Shown here: one piece after another, positions 31,790-44,213 of the stretch
Layout of the letters: the number at the start of each line of letters is the position of its first letter
Numbering within the stretch: position 1 is the first letter of the stretch
DNA from: Azadirachta indica
Taxonomy: Eukaryota; Streptophyta; Magnoliopsida; Sapindales; Meliaceae
Assembly (NCBI GenBank): GCA_022749755.1
Contig: CM040444.1
Coordinates: forward strand, 1,991,026-2,055,025
Length of the DNA stretch: 64,000 nucleotides
Direction of reading: 5' to 3'
The notes under the pieces: model-generated
What the model saw: the letters and a program-made list of their open reading frames with translations, nothing else
Databases searched by the model: none
Told to the model about the DNA's origin: nothing
Program-made: the position numbers and the translations under genes

Positions 31790-34690
31790 GCATTGTAGCC
31801 ATTTTCAGAGAAATAAATATTTATATGTAAATGCAATTTTTAGAAAAATATAAAATATTTTGATTTCAAAAAATAAACTTAATAAGTTATCATGAAAACA
31901 TTCCAAAATCAATATTCATAAAGATAGCATGAAAATGTTTATTTCTTTATGAAAAATTAATATTCTACTCTTTTAAGGTTTGAAAAATTCACGTATATCA
32001 CTTTTTGATTGTTAGATGACTGTGAAACTTATGGACATTTTGATAAATTAGTGGCTTTTTTAAACATGATAATTATTCTTTTATTTTATTTTTTGATGAA
32101 GTATTTTTTAATCTTAAAGATTTAGTTTAATACCCTTATTAAGTTTAGTAGTTTCAAAAATATATGTAAAAGTGTCAACTTATTAAAATATCATTATTAT
32201 ATTTATTATTTTAGTAATAATTATATTTATTTATAATAATAGTTATTTAAAGAAAATAACTAATAAATCTCTAAAATTTAATAAATATAATGTATTTATG
32301 TAAAACATATATTTTAAATGAATAATAATTTTTTTATAGCAAGTTAATAATATGAATATTTTTATTAATATTTTATTTTTATTATTTTATGTAAAACATA
32401 ATAATTAAGTAAAAATTATTTTATAACACATGGATAATATGAATATTTATTAATAATTTTTTTTTTTTTTCATTTTCATTGATATTTTATTTTTATTATC
32501 TTATTTATATTTTAAATATATACATAATTTAAAATCTTGTAAACGGTTTGAATAAATAATTTAAAATCTAATATTGAAAATTTTTTAACTATTTAATTAT
32601 TTATTTGTTTTTATGTAGAATTAAATTTTAAGTATTTTAATCTTTTTAACAAAAATAAATTTATTCAATGTGTACTTTTAGGCATTATTCTTAGTATTGC
32701 AGTCCAGATTTCATGTTAATATTTATATTATCGCAATAATATTTACAAATTACAAAAATATAATATTTTTCTTAAAAATTATTTATTCGACACATATTGA
32801 CACATTTTTATCACTGTATTTATAAAAATAGCATTCATATAACAATTATAATTTAAATTTGGTTCTAAAAATTATTAATTGAATCAACACAGGATAGTTT
32901 AGGATTTTCATAAATATTTATTTCATATTAATATTTATATTATCAGAATAACATCGATAAATTATAAAAATATAATATTTTTATAAAAAGTATTTATAAA
33001 AATACGATACGTGTTGACATATCTTTTTACTAAATTTATAAGCATAACATTCATAGGAAAGTTATCATTTAAATTTGGTTTTGAAAACCATTTATTGAAA
33101 CAATATATGACAGTTTAAGATTTTTATAAATATTATTTGAATTTTAAATAAAATAAAACACTCTATTTTTTAGTTTTGAAATCAAAATTAACTTAAAAGC
33201 ATACAGATACCTACCTAAATGACGTAGAGTAATTTTTATACTTTAGGGACACTTTGGAATTTTATATTCCTTTCTCCTTTCTTTCCTTTATCGGCTCTTT
33301 GAACTACTCTTTTTCTTTTATTTAGGATTGAAACATGCATGGTTATGAACATATATGTGCACTGCTGCGTTGCTTATTACATATACTTAGATTCTTGGAG
33401 ATTTGTCATTCTTTTTTTCATTTGGCAATATATTTGCCTAATTCATTATGTGTATGCACTTACGAAATTTTTGTATTATTTTAATATAAAATATATAGAA
33501 TTTTTTTTCATTGACGCAATTTTTTTTATTTGTTCGAAGTTAATCCTGTTAACTTTTTTTTTTCACTTTTCACCTATAATAAAATGTTATTATCTAAAAA
33601 TTTTTACTCTTTTAAAAAAATATAAACATGTTCGTATATAATCAAATATTCTGTTTTAAAATAAAGACACTTATCTTATAAATTCTAATCATTTGTATCC
33701 TATAATATAACAATGATATATTTATATATATGCATTCACATTAATAATAAAAGTCGGTATTACAATTCTCCCTCCTTAAAAGAAATTTCGGATTCGAAAT
33801 TTAAATATCTGACTAAAATATTTAGTCACACTAGATATTAAGATTGCATATGATTCTAAAGTTTTCATGTAACTTCTTCAATTCCATGATGTTGCCACAA
33901 TATCTTGACCAATCTAATAACCCTCTTAGGAAGTACAAGTAAGAACTTATTATTTATAATCCCAAATTTGAATTGGCTTCTCGTCACATGAAACATTCTT
34001 ATTTAGAGTCAAATCCTTCTATTTTAAGATAAAATTTCTTTCAAGTTTTGTGAGGATTGTAATATATATACAATATTGATTGGAAGAGATTATTACGAAT
34101 AAATATGTTTATGTTTTTTTAAAATTTTTAAATAATATCATTTTACTATAGGTGAAGAGTGAAAAAGGAAAAGTTAAGGGGTTGAATGAAACTGAAAACT
34201 CACATGCTTTTTCTTTTATTTTAAATTCTTTTATTTGTTTAAAGTCGTGTCAATGGAAAGAAAAATTTATATTATTTTATATTAAAATAATGCAAAAATT
34301 TAAAGAATTTATTTTATTTTATATTAGAATAATGTAAAAGTTTGTTAAGTGCTACATGTGTGTATGTGTAATGAATTAGATGAATGTATTGTCAAATAGA
34401 AGAAGAAATGATCAAATGGCAAGGAATCTATAGGTGTGTTGGCAACTTGTTTGAAAGTTTTTAGCACTTATGTTATGAGTTAGTAACAACTATTATTAGA
34501 TTGATATTAAAACATGCCTTTAAAGAAGTAGAAAAATTCATAAGAGTGTAAAAGTTGTTTTACATTAATTAGTTCGGTATTTATATTATTTTGGGTTGAT
34601 TTTAGTTTTAAAATTAAAAAGTAAGGCATTTTATTTTATTTATACTATTTTATTTTCATTTAATGTTTACATAAGTATTTAGGAAAATGC
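31790..34690. mobile_element. F1 inverted-LTR composite, unit 1
   Basis: Left part (31790-33770) is a minus-strand F1 LTR, interrupted by about 700 bp of AT-rich sequence (31925-32640). Next comes the complement of the gypsy polypurine/pol end, TTACAATTCTCCCTCCTTA, and about 250 bp of minus-strand pol tail (33775-34030). At about 34021 the pol end appears again in + orientation (TAAAATTTCTTTCAAG), running into a + strand F1 LTR (34044-34690). Thus two LTR parts face each other around a short pol tail. The U5 halves are missing on the + side. Confidence 0.65.
32713..33134. repeat. 211-bp tandem duplication within the F1 LTR
   Basis: Two diverged units (32713-32923, 32924-33134), each starting CAT(G/A)TTAATATTTATATTAT and ending near AAATATTTATTT. 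The 3697-5345 LTR carries a comparable two-unit repeat; the 36436-38345 copy has one unit. Confidence 0.8.
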
Positions 34691-36435
34691 TCAATTAATC
34701 AAATGTACCTTTGGGACATTATTTCTAATTATCAGTGTTATCAACCATGGCTCTCACATCACACTTTTCATTTATTATCTCATGTCAATATTTATATTAA
34801 CTCAATAACACTTTCATAAAAATATTTATGTACAAAAATAAAACATGTATTGACACACCTTTCTCACTGTATTTGTAAAAATAACATTTATACGAAAAGT
34901 TACCATTTAAATTGGTTTTGGAAAATAATTTTTCGTATCAACGCGTGATAGTTTAACATTTTTATAAATATTCATTTAAATTTTAAATAAAATAAAACAT
35001 CTTACTTTTTAAAACTACAATTAAACCAAAAAGCATATAAATACCTAATGTAATATCATCAAGTAACTTTTATACTTTTGTAGATTTTTCTGCTTCTTTA
35101 GGAACACTTTCTTACACCTATTTAGTAATAATTGTTAATAACTCATAATATAATATCTAAAAGTTTTTAAAAGAAATATAAAACTAAATCAAATAAATTA
35201 TTTTTACTAAACTTAAAAATAAATATAACAACGGTATAATAAAACTTTAAATAGATTCTATTTTCCTTCTCTTTTCTTTCAAACTTTTTCTTCCCTGTTT
35301 TTCCCTCTCATTTCCTTTCTTTATTGTCTTAAACAAATAAACGAGAAGGCATGTGACTTCTCAATTTCATTCAGCTCCTTAACTTTTTTTTTAATATTTT
35401 TCTCCTATAATTAAATCTAATTATCTAAAAATTATACTATTTTAAAAACATAAATATTAAATGTTTGGATCCTCACATACTATAATAATGATATATCCAT
35501 ATGTATGCATTCCCATTAACTATAAAATTTTGTTAATATAATTTTCACCTTCTTGAGAGAAATTTCATCCTCGAAATTTATGAACCTGAATGAAACAGTT
35601 TTAGGTATTGAAAGATCGCATTTGATCGTCAATCTTCCATATAACTTCCTTGATTCCATGATATTGTCACAAAATTGTTACCAATCTGATATTCCTTTTA
35701 TAAAAAACAAGTAAGAATTTGTTTCTTATAATTCAAGATTCAAATTGGCTTCTCTTCGTAAGAAATATTTTTATTTAGAGTTTAATCCTTCTATTTTAAA
35801 ATGAAATTTCTTTCAAGGTGGGGAGAATTGTTATATATACGCATTATTAATTGAAAGGGATTATTTGATTATGGACAAATATATTTATGCTTTTAAAAGA
35901 GTAGAGTTTTCGGATAATGAGATTTTATATATTATAGGTAAAGAGTGAAAAAAGAAAAGTTATGGGGTTGAACGAAATTGAGAAGTCACACGCTTTTTTT
36001 TTTTTTTATTTGCTTAAAGTCGTGCCTTGTTTGTTTAAAGTCATGCCAATGGAAACAAAAATTTATATTATTTTATATCAAAATAATGCAAAAGTTTGGT
36101 AAGTGCTGCATATGTGCACATGTAATGAATTAGGTGAATGTGTTGTCAAATGAAAAAAAGGAATGGCCCATGTGGCAAGGAATTTATGTGTTGACAACTT
36201 ACTTTTGAAAGTTTTTAGGTATTATGTTATGAGTTTGTAACAATTATTACTAGATTGATATTAGAAAGTGTCTTTAAAGAAGTAGAAAAATTTACAGGAG
36301 TATAAATCAGATTAATATTTATATATTTTTATGTTAATTTTGATTTTAAAACTAAAAAATAAAGTGTTTTATTTCATTTATTGTTGAAATTAATATTTAT
36401 GAAAATCTCGAACTATTACGTGTTGATTAAAAAAT
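34691..36435. mobile_element. F1 inverted-LTR composite, unit 2
   Basis: Minus-strand LTR (34691-35540), polypurine complement and pol tail (35545-35800), then a switch at about 35800 to + strand pol end and PPT (AAATTTCTTTCAAGGTGGGG) and + strand LTR (35821-36435). The turning point, CCTTCTATTTTAA followed by AAATTTCTTTCAAG, is the same as in unit 1, so the two units come from one rearranged ancestor. Confidence 0.65.
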
Positions 36436-38345
36436 TATTGATGTTACAAATTTGGTCGACATTTCTAATTCTAAAAAAGATTTTGCAGAATTTACTCAAT
36501 CATGTAAACACACATATTAAATTTAGAACTTGCAACTTTAAAAATTTCATTCTAAACACTATAAAAATACAATGCCAGTTACTTTATTTCATTTCTTAAT
36601 GAAATATACTATTATTAACAGCCATGGCATTCAAATGCTAACTACAAAATCATATTCTAATTATATGATATTATATTTTCACAACTGTAATCACACAATT
36701 ATAATATCTATTCACTGTCACAAATTTCCAACATACAAAATCATCTTCTTAATGGAGTAATTGACTTTTAACTATCCTATTATTTAGCGTTACTAAAACC
36801 TTAAAAAGTAAGGGTAAGCTAAAACTTAGTAAATATTTATATACAAATGTAATTTTAGGAAAATAAACAAATTTTCATATAAAATATTTCTGACTTCAAA
36901 CAATAAACTTAATAAGCTATCATGAAAACATTTCAGAACCAATATTAATAAAAAAACAACATGAATAAATTTATTAGTTCAATTAATTTATTTTATGCAT
37001 ACTTTTGGGATATTATTCTCATGGATCATCTTCCATAACTGGTCAAATGTGTTTTTGGGACATTATTTCTAAGGATTATTGTTCAAATTTTATCTTGGAC
37101 TTTCACTACAAGATTGAAATTATATCCAAAGACATCGGTGCTATCAATCATGGCTCATCACATCACCATTATCAATTATTATCTCATGTCAATATCTATA
37201 TTAATTCAATAATATTTACAAATTACAAAAAGTACAAAATTTTCGTAAAAATATCTTTATACAAAAACACGATACATGTTGACATACCTTCTTATTGTAT
37301 TTCTAAAAATAACATTCATACGAAAGTTAGCATTTAAATTAATTTTTGAAAATAATTTTTTAGATCAACACGTGATAGTTCAGGATTTTCATAAAAATTT
37401 ATTTAAACTTTAAATGAAATAAAACACCTTACTTTTGGATTTTAAAACTAAATCACTCCAGAAGTATATAAATATTTACTTGAATATCGTAGAGTAATTT
37501 TCACACTCTTGTGGATTTTTCTGCTTCTTAAGGGACACTTTCTAATATTTATTTAGTAATATAATTGTTATTAACTCATAATATAACCCCTAAAAGGTTT
37601 TAAAGGAAATATAAAGTTAAATCAAATAAAATATTTTTAACTAAACATAAAACTAATATAACAACAGTATATATAATGGAATTCTAACTGGATTATATAC
37701 TCCTTCTCTTTTCTTTCCTTCGTTTTCCTCCCTATTTCTCCTTTTCCTTTCCTTTCTTTCTTTCCTTTCTCGGCTCTCTGAACTACTCTTCTTGTTTCAT
37801 TTAGGAATAACGTGGACGGTTATGAATATATATGTGAATGATGCCAATACGTGCTTAGATTCCTTGTCACTTGGTTATTTCTTTTCCCATTTGCCAATGC
37901 ATTTGCTTAGTTCGTTACAGGTATACATATACAGCATTCACTAAACTTTAGCCTTATTCTAATATAAAATAATTTACTAAATGTAAAACTAAATGTAATA
38001 ACGGTATAATGAAACTCTAATAGGATTCTATATATTTTTCTTCTCCTTTCTTTTTAACTTTTTCCTCCCCGTTTGTTCGTCTCATTTCCTTTCTTTGCAT
38101 TGGCACGGCTTTAAACAAATAAAGGAGAAGACATATGATTTTTCAACTTCATTCAACTGCCTTAGGTTTTCCTTTTGCAGTCTTCACTTATAATTAAACC
38201 TTATTATCCAAAAAATTTAAACTTAAACACATTCATCCATAATCAAATATTATACTTATTTTATAAATTTCAATCGTTTGCATCCTCACATAATATAATA
38301 ATGATATATCTATTTGTATCATTCCTATTAATAATAAAATTTGAC
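36436..38345 (-). mobile_element. F1 LTR, longest copy
   Basis: About 1.9 kb, from TTACAAATTTGGTCGACATT (U5 end on the minus strand) to the end TTGACTATTACAAATTTTCTC before pol. It shares the CTT/CTC-rich tracts (37700-37780, 38030-38100) and the block CTCATGTCAATATCTATATT with the other F1 copies. It is followed by pol on the minus strand, so this is a 3' LTR. Confidence 0.75.
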
Positions 38346-39545
38346 TATTACAAATTTTCTCACTTTGAAAAAAATTTTGACCTCGAAATTTACGTAACTA
38401 ACTAAAATAATTTTGGATGTTGAGATCGCATCTGATCCTCAAACTCCCATGTAGCTTCTTTGATTCCATATGTTGCCACAAAATCTTTACCAATATGATA
38501 ATCCTTTTATAAAAAACTTATGTTTTTTTTAATCCAAGATTTGAATATGTTTCTTTTTATAAGAAATGTTCTCATTTAGAGACAAATCCTTCCATTTTAG
38601 GACATGTGAAGAGTTTGGTTCATATTTCTTAAGCATCTAGACATGAAAAACATCATGAATATTCGACTGTTAAGTAGGTAATTCTAATCTATATAATACT
38701 TGATCAGCTTGTTCCCACTTTTTTCAAGCCTTTCTCTATTGGCATAAGGTTTAATTTTTAGGAAAATATGATCACTTACTTCGAACTCCAATAATCTCCC
38801 TCTATAATCTGCATAACTCTTTTAACAACTTTGGGTTTTAAGAAGTTACTAGCTAGTCATCTTTACCTTTTGACTAGTTTTTTTATCAATTCAAAGCCTA
38901 TAAGTGAAGTCTCATCAATCTCTACCCAATATATAGAAGATTAGTATGATCTATCATATAATGCTTTAAAAGGAGCCATTTTAAAACTAGATTGTTAGCT
39001 ATTGTTTTAAAAAATTTTGATTAACGATGATTGCTTAACCTAAGAGCTTTAGAAATCTAGAGCATAGTTCCTTAGCATATCCTTTTAGTATTTGGATAAT
39101 TCTCTGTAATTGAACATCTGTTTGAGGATGATATGCTATATTAAAGTTCAATTGAATACCCATCATTTTTTACAAATTTCTCCAAAATTGTAATGAAAAT
39201 TTTGTATATTTATTTGAAATAAATGATAAAGACACTCTATGCAATCTAACTATATTCTAAATATATAATTTACTCGAGATTTATAAAGAATCAGTGGATT
39301 TGACAAGTAAAAAGTGAGCATATTTTGTTAGGCTATCAAAATTATCCATGTACTATTATGATTCTTTCGATTTTAGATAGTCTTCTCACAAAATTTACAG
39401 TCACATGCTCCCATTTCCATTCAGACACTCGAAGAGGTTGGAGTAATCTTGCCATTTCCTAGTGTTTTGCTTTCGCCTATTGACATACCAAACATCTAGT
39501 TACAAATTCTTCCACATCTTTCTTCGTTAGGCTCCACCAAAAATA
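38346..39545 (-). pseudogene. Ty3/gypsy F1 integrase remnant
   Basis: On the minus strand: 39545-39360 reads WWSLTKKDVEEFVTRCLVCQ, then (after TAG) KH, stop, and MARLLQPLRVSEWKWEHVTV, which is the zinc-finger CxxC and the segment before the catalytic core. About 39330-39240 keeps a DxLTKxAHFL-like block. About 39160-39090 reads MGIQLNFNIAYHPQTDVQL, the region of the catalytic Glu. About 38830-38700 has the C-terminal block LEFEVSDHIFLKI. Several in-frame stops. RT and RNase H upstream are missing; F2 sequence begins at 39578. Confidence 0.85.
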
Positions 39546-39577
39546 TCTTTCTTCATTCCTACATACCAAACACGTAT

Positions 39578-39925
39578 TGGCATACAAAAATTTATAAAAT
39601 ACAACAATTGTGAGATTTTAAATAATAGTAGAATAAAAAATATACAGAAATATAAAAGTAAAAAAGACTATATTTTAATAAGGTTCAATAAAAATGGTTA
39701 TCTACGTTCTCGGGCATTTCGATCACTTCACTAATATTTGCAAGAGATATTTCAGAATGGGGTACAAATTCCCATAAATCTGTTAGGATTAATTTGCAAT
39801 GCTTACAAAAACAATGAATAAAATTGCAAAATATTAAAATAGGGAGACCAAAGTAAAATTTATCACAAGCTGCCAACGAACGTCTCTATTCTTGCTCTGT
39901 TTTCTTGATCTTCTTTCTTATTTTT
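39578..39925 (-). mobile_element. Copia F2 LTR fragment (R-U5)
   Basis: Same truncated extent as 29755-30150, ending at TTGCTCTGTTTTCTTGATC. In minus-strand reading it follows gag directly, so the pol region has been lost between them. Confidence 0.7.
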
Positions 39926-40530
39926 ATTGGAGTTCAAGCAGCAATGACCATCGAAGGCTATATAGTTTCTTTCCCATCAAACAAAGCGATTATGACATGA
40001 TCATATTGATTGGGAAGAGAAGCTAACAATATCTAGTTTTTTCAACATTCTTCAGTTTCTCATACAAAATTCAATAGATCAGTCATAACTAAATCGAATC
40101 TATGATATGATTAGTCATCGTAGTACCTGGTTCGTATTGAAAGTGGTATAACCGTGTTTTTAGCAGAGCTTATTCCGACAACTATTTTTCATGAATCTGT
40201 TCACCAACTCTTTGGATAGCTTGCTTGTGCATGTCTCTCTCTATAAACGGATACTTGTACTTTTTGGTGAGACAACCGAATTGTGCATGCCAAACGGTTC
40301 ATCTTAGCCCATTTTTTCTGACTGATTTCATCTGTTTTTTCTTCTTCAAGAGCAACATCTTGCTCTTGCTGGAAAAGAATATCAAGCACTTCATGTTGTT
40401 TAAAACTTTACTATCAAAAACAATTCTTAGTAAAGATTAGAAGGTCACAACGATTCCACTTAAAATTCAAACTCTTTAAATAATTTTTGGACCTTTCAAT
40501 AGAATTATTTTTATGTATGTATCTATGCTA
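39926..40530 (-). pseudogene. Copia F2 gag remnant
   Basis: The minus-strand frame at 40201-40389 reads LDILFQQEQDVALEEEKTDE and later TIRLSHQKV, the Gag start region (usually W..ALLxQQxLxxALEGEE). Further left the block TDLLNFV-like at about 40080 matches the gag of 60478-60661. The PBS at 40554-40543 and LTR at 40557-41130 lie directly upstream, so this is the normal 5' end of an F2 element. Confidence 0.75.
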
Positions 40531-40542
40531 CTTGAATATCAA

Positions 40543-40554
40543 GCTCTTATACAA
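40543..40554 (-). other. F2 primer binding site
   Basis: Complement TTGTATAAGAGC, from TGGTATCAGAGC, two bases inside the LTR end TTTCAACA. Confidence 0.65.
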
Positions 40555-40556
40555 AT

Positions 40557-41130
40557 TGTTGAAACATTGAGTCTAATAATTTTTCTAAAATACAAAAACT
40601 TATAAAATATAGTAATTGCGAGATTTCAAATAATAACCAAATAACAAAAATGTAAAATTTAGAAATAAAAAAATCATAATTTAACGAAGTTTGGTACAAA
40701 TGATTACTTACATCTTCTGGTACATAGATCGCTTCATTAATATTGGAAAGAGAAATTACAGAATTTGAGTATAACACAAACCTATTAGGATTAATTTGTA
40801 ATATTTACAAAAATAATGGATAAAATTATAACATATTCTTCTAAATAGAGGTCCAAAGCGAAATTTATCATGATGTTGCAAATCAAGATGAGGATCTCTG
40901 TTTCTTGCTCTGTTTTACTTTGTTTCTGGATTTTTGGAAATACATGAAACAAATTAGTTAAGGTTACTATTTGTAACCGATCTAAAGCTTGATTAATTAG
41001 CAAGCTTCTCCTCTGTTCATGTCACTTGTAAACTTCAATCACAAGTATCAATTTGCAGCAAGAAAAGCATAAGCAAGAACTGTTAATGACACCTTCCCTA
41101 GTGCCACATTTGTCTCTGAAGCTATAGTTG
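40557..41130 (-). mobile_element. Copia F2 LTR
   Basis: Aligns with 44214-44880 and with the complement of 42330-42880. Its left edge (TG at 40557) is followed by the PBS and gag; its right edge (about 41130, approximate) abuts minus-strand RT. It therefore acts as 5' LTR for one piece and 3' LTR for another. Confidence 0.75.
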
Positions 41131-41940
41131 CATTAACCCTACTCTTGTAGTTGTCTGAAAGGCTTTGACAACGTTATAATATCTTCTTTAAATATTGTTT
41201 CTGAGATAGATAAAACTGCCTCTTCTTTCGATCCCTTTCTTATTTTCATTTCCAGTAATTTCCTATACCAAGATTTTTAATTGCAAAGTCTTGATTTAAT
41301 TTTTCTTTTAATATGCTAATTTTTTCTTATTCTTCAAAGCTATCAGCATATTATGAACACACAACAGGAGATAAATGAAAGATCCACTTTGTAGCTTGTG
41401 CAGACACATACAATGATCAAAATTGCTTAATTTGTGTTTACTTTTGCTTTGTAATAAACTAATTAAATCGCTTATATTGTTGTCTCGAGGACTCCTTTAA
41501 CCTGTACAATGACTTGTTCAGCTTATAAATCCAATTTTCTTGATCACTAAGTTGAAAACCCTCTAGTTAAGTCATACAGATTTCCTCTTCTAGATTACCA
41601 TATAAGAATGTCGCCTTTATATCCAACTGACTTTGTTCCAAATTAAATTGCACTATCAAATTTAACAAAGTACGAATGGAAGAATGCTTGACAGTGGAGA
41701 ATATATCTCATTGTAATCAACTTCCTTCTTTTAAGTGTAGCCTTTCAACACCAATCTTGCCTTGTAGTGATTTTTCAATCCATCTTTCTTTATAAATTCG
41801 TATTTGCATCCAATTTCTTTCTTGCCCTAGCTTCCATGTCTGATTCTTAGAACGAGATTGCCTCTCCTTGTTCATGGCCATTTATCACCTCTCTGCTTTT
41901 GGAAGAGGAAATCTACATATCCAACTAAAGGGTTTTTTAA
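41131..41940 (-). pseudogene. Copia F2 reverse transcriptase remnant
   Basis: The complement reads the RT start QSNLELDIKATFLYGNLEEE, then EGFQLSDQENWIYKLNKSLY with RLKESSRQQYKRF (41440-41650). Next, QATKWIFHLSP, a degraded YVDD box, KISILKEKLNQDFAIKNLG (41270-41400) and a KKGSKEEA-like stretch follow. Many stops. Runs into the F2 LTR at 41130 as expected for pol before a 3' LTR, although RNase H is gone. Confidence 0.8.
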
Positions 41941-42059
41941 GTTACTGGTCAAGAATAAATCCATAAGTTGAACAAGTCGTTGTGCATGTTAAACCAATCG
42001 TTAAGATAATGGTACGAGTGATTTTATTAGTTTGTGGTAAACTAAAAGTTCACACGAAG

Positions 42060-42315
42060 TAATTTTGCTCATTATATGTATCTTCACAAGCTACAAAATG
42101 AATCTTTCAGTTTGTCTCTTGATGTATGTTGATTATATGTTGATAGTTTCAAAGCATCGAGAAAAAAATTAGTATATTAAAGAGTCAGAAATGAAAAATC
42201 TGGGTGAATTAAGGAAGATAATTGGAATGGAAATAAGTAGGGATCGAAAGAAGGGCAAGTTTTGTCTATCTTAGAAGATATTACAATGTTTTTAGATGTT
42301 TCAAGATAGTTGCAT
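42060..42315 (+). pseudogene. Copia F2 reverse transcriptase remnant, opposite strand
   Basis: Reads QATKxxFQFVSxxYVDYMLIVSKHREK, in fragments, then SEMKNLGELRKIIGMEISRD and KKGKFCLS before a stop. The catalytic YVDD box is YVDY here. The same RT segment occurs on the minus strand at 41210-41400, so the two remnants point at each other across about 42000. Confidence 0.8.
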
Positions 42316-42329
42316 GAACAGCGTTGATG

Positions 42330-42880
42330 CAGCTGGCTTCAGGGATAGAGATGGCTCTAAAAAAGAGCCATGAATAGCTCTTGCTTACGTTTACATTGCT
42401 GTAAATTGACAATTGTGATTGAAGCTTACAAGTGGCATGAAGAGAGGAGAAGCTTGCTGACTAATCGAACTTTGGATCAATTATAAATAGGAATTTTAGC
42501 TCATTTGTTTCATGCATTCTCAAAAATCTGGAAAACAAAGTAACAGAGAGATTCTCTTCTTCGTTTGCAGTTCCGTGATAAATTTCGCTTTGTCACTCTT
42601 AACATTTTGTAATTTTTTCCATTATTTTTGCAAGTATTATAAATTAGTCCTAACAGATTTATGGATAACTTAAATTCTCTAATTTCTCTATCCTAATATT
42701 AGTGAAGTGATCCAAGTGTTCAAAGACATGGGTAACTATTTTATTGAATTTCGTTAAATTCTAGTATTTTTTTAATTTTTGTATCTCTATATATTTGTTA
42801 TTTTTCTGTTATTTGCAATCTCACAATTACTATATTTCATATGTTTTTGTATTTGAGGAAGATCAGATTTTTTTGATTAA
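42330..42880 (+). mobile_element. Copia F2 LTR, + orientation
   Basis: Contains a TATA box, CAATTATAAATAGG (about 42478-42491), then TTCTTCGTTTGCAG and the U5 block AGTGATCCAAGTGTTCAAAG. It follows the + strand RT remnant, so it is a 3' LTR. It forms an inverted pair with 40557-41130. Confidence 0.75.
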
Positions 42881-44213
42881 ATATTGGACGAGGTAGTAAA
42901 TAAAATTATTATCTAGTGATTCATGTCTGTATATAGTTAGGGAAATTGTCAGATATCCTTGAGGTTTTATTCAATTGCCCATTATTCTCCTAAAGTTTAA
43001 AAATTGTAAAACAAAATATTGACTTTATGCTCGATGGGTCTTAATATTTAATAGGTTTTGCAAAATAGGAAAAAATACTTACAATGTTTTTTTTTTCTTT
43101 TCTTTATCATTTTCTCTTTATTTGTCTCTTCCATCTGTCTTTCTTCCTTTTTTTTCTTTTTTTTTTATGGATTTTCCAACCAAATAAAAAATTGGAACCA
43201 AATGAGATAACTCTAGAATAAAACGTTTGGAATAAAAAAAAAAAAAAACCTAAAATCATAATAAAGTAAAAGATTTTTAAAGAAAGCACGCAAACACAAA
43301 ATCAAAATAAAAAAAAAAATTAGTAATGAAATTCATCCTCTAAACTCGAATTGGATATTGTTAGGGTGTAATTTGGTTGCCCGAAAGTGGTGCTTTCGGG
43401 CGCTCAAATTGGCACTGTAAACCGGTTCTTTCGTGCGCCAGTTATGGCACCTGAAAGCATTGCTTCAGTTAATTTATAATATATTATATTATAGTCAATT
43501 TATGTTGATAAATATGATTATTTATATATTATTTAATAAATACAAGTACCAATAAATTATATCGAATTTTATGAGTGTGCATGTATGATAAATTTAAACG
43601 AAATATGTTTATTGCATATAACAACCTAATCAATAGATTTTACACTTAATTTGAGATTGTAAAACACAAGAAAATTTTCTCACAAGTAAAAGATGGTTTG
43701 TGAGTGGAAAATTATTTGAAAAATTTATGTTGGACTATTTTGATAAAAACTTTATTCAGGTGAATGTTTATCAATTGGATCCAAAATAGCCTATTTTGAA
43801 AATTTTTTCTTATATTTATATGTACATATTTAAATATATTTAAAAGAATATTAAGATAAAAATTAAAATTATTATTTTTATTTTAAATTATTTTGCTTTT
43901 TATTTTGTCAACGTTAATTAGTAATTTGCTCCCAAAAGGTAGAGTTTTCTGTTATCTCATGTAACAAATGGAGTATTTTTTCAATTTTACAGCGTGATAA
44001 TGGAAGGTTTCCTCAAAACTGCGAAGGGTATCATGCAAATTTCTCTGGATATTATAAGTAGCAACTTAGGTTTTATTATCCTTTCGTGGCCTTCTGTATA
44101 TTTATGCTATTAAGAACTTTGATTTTTTTAATATTAATACAAATATACAAATTAGAATAATAATTTGTAGTATTAGAAAAATTAACTACAATAGGAGGAT
44201 ATTGGTTAATAGA
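42881..44213. other. Non-coding AT-rich stretch
   Basis: No recognised gene. 43375-43470 contains GGTGCTTTCGGGCGCTCAAA and nearby GTGCGCCAGTTATGGCACC, a locally GC-rich palindromic patch. 43940-44080 has coding-like composition but no recognised motif. Confidence 0.4.

Noticed and set aside
33339..33641. 100-codon hydrophobic + frame
   Set aside because: Sits in the F1 LTR and pol tail; Phe/Ile/Tyr richness is the product of AT-rich sequence.
43375..43470. Possible tRNA or structured RNA in the GC-richer palindromic patch
   Set aside because: No A/B box or cloverleaf could be laid out; only short complementary words.
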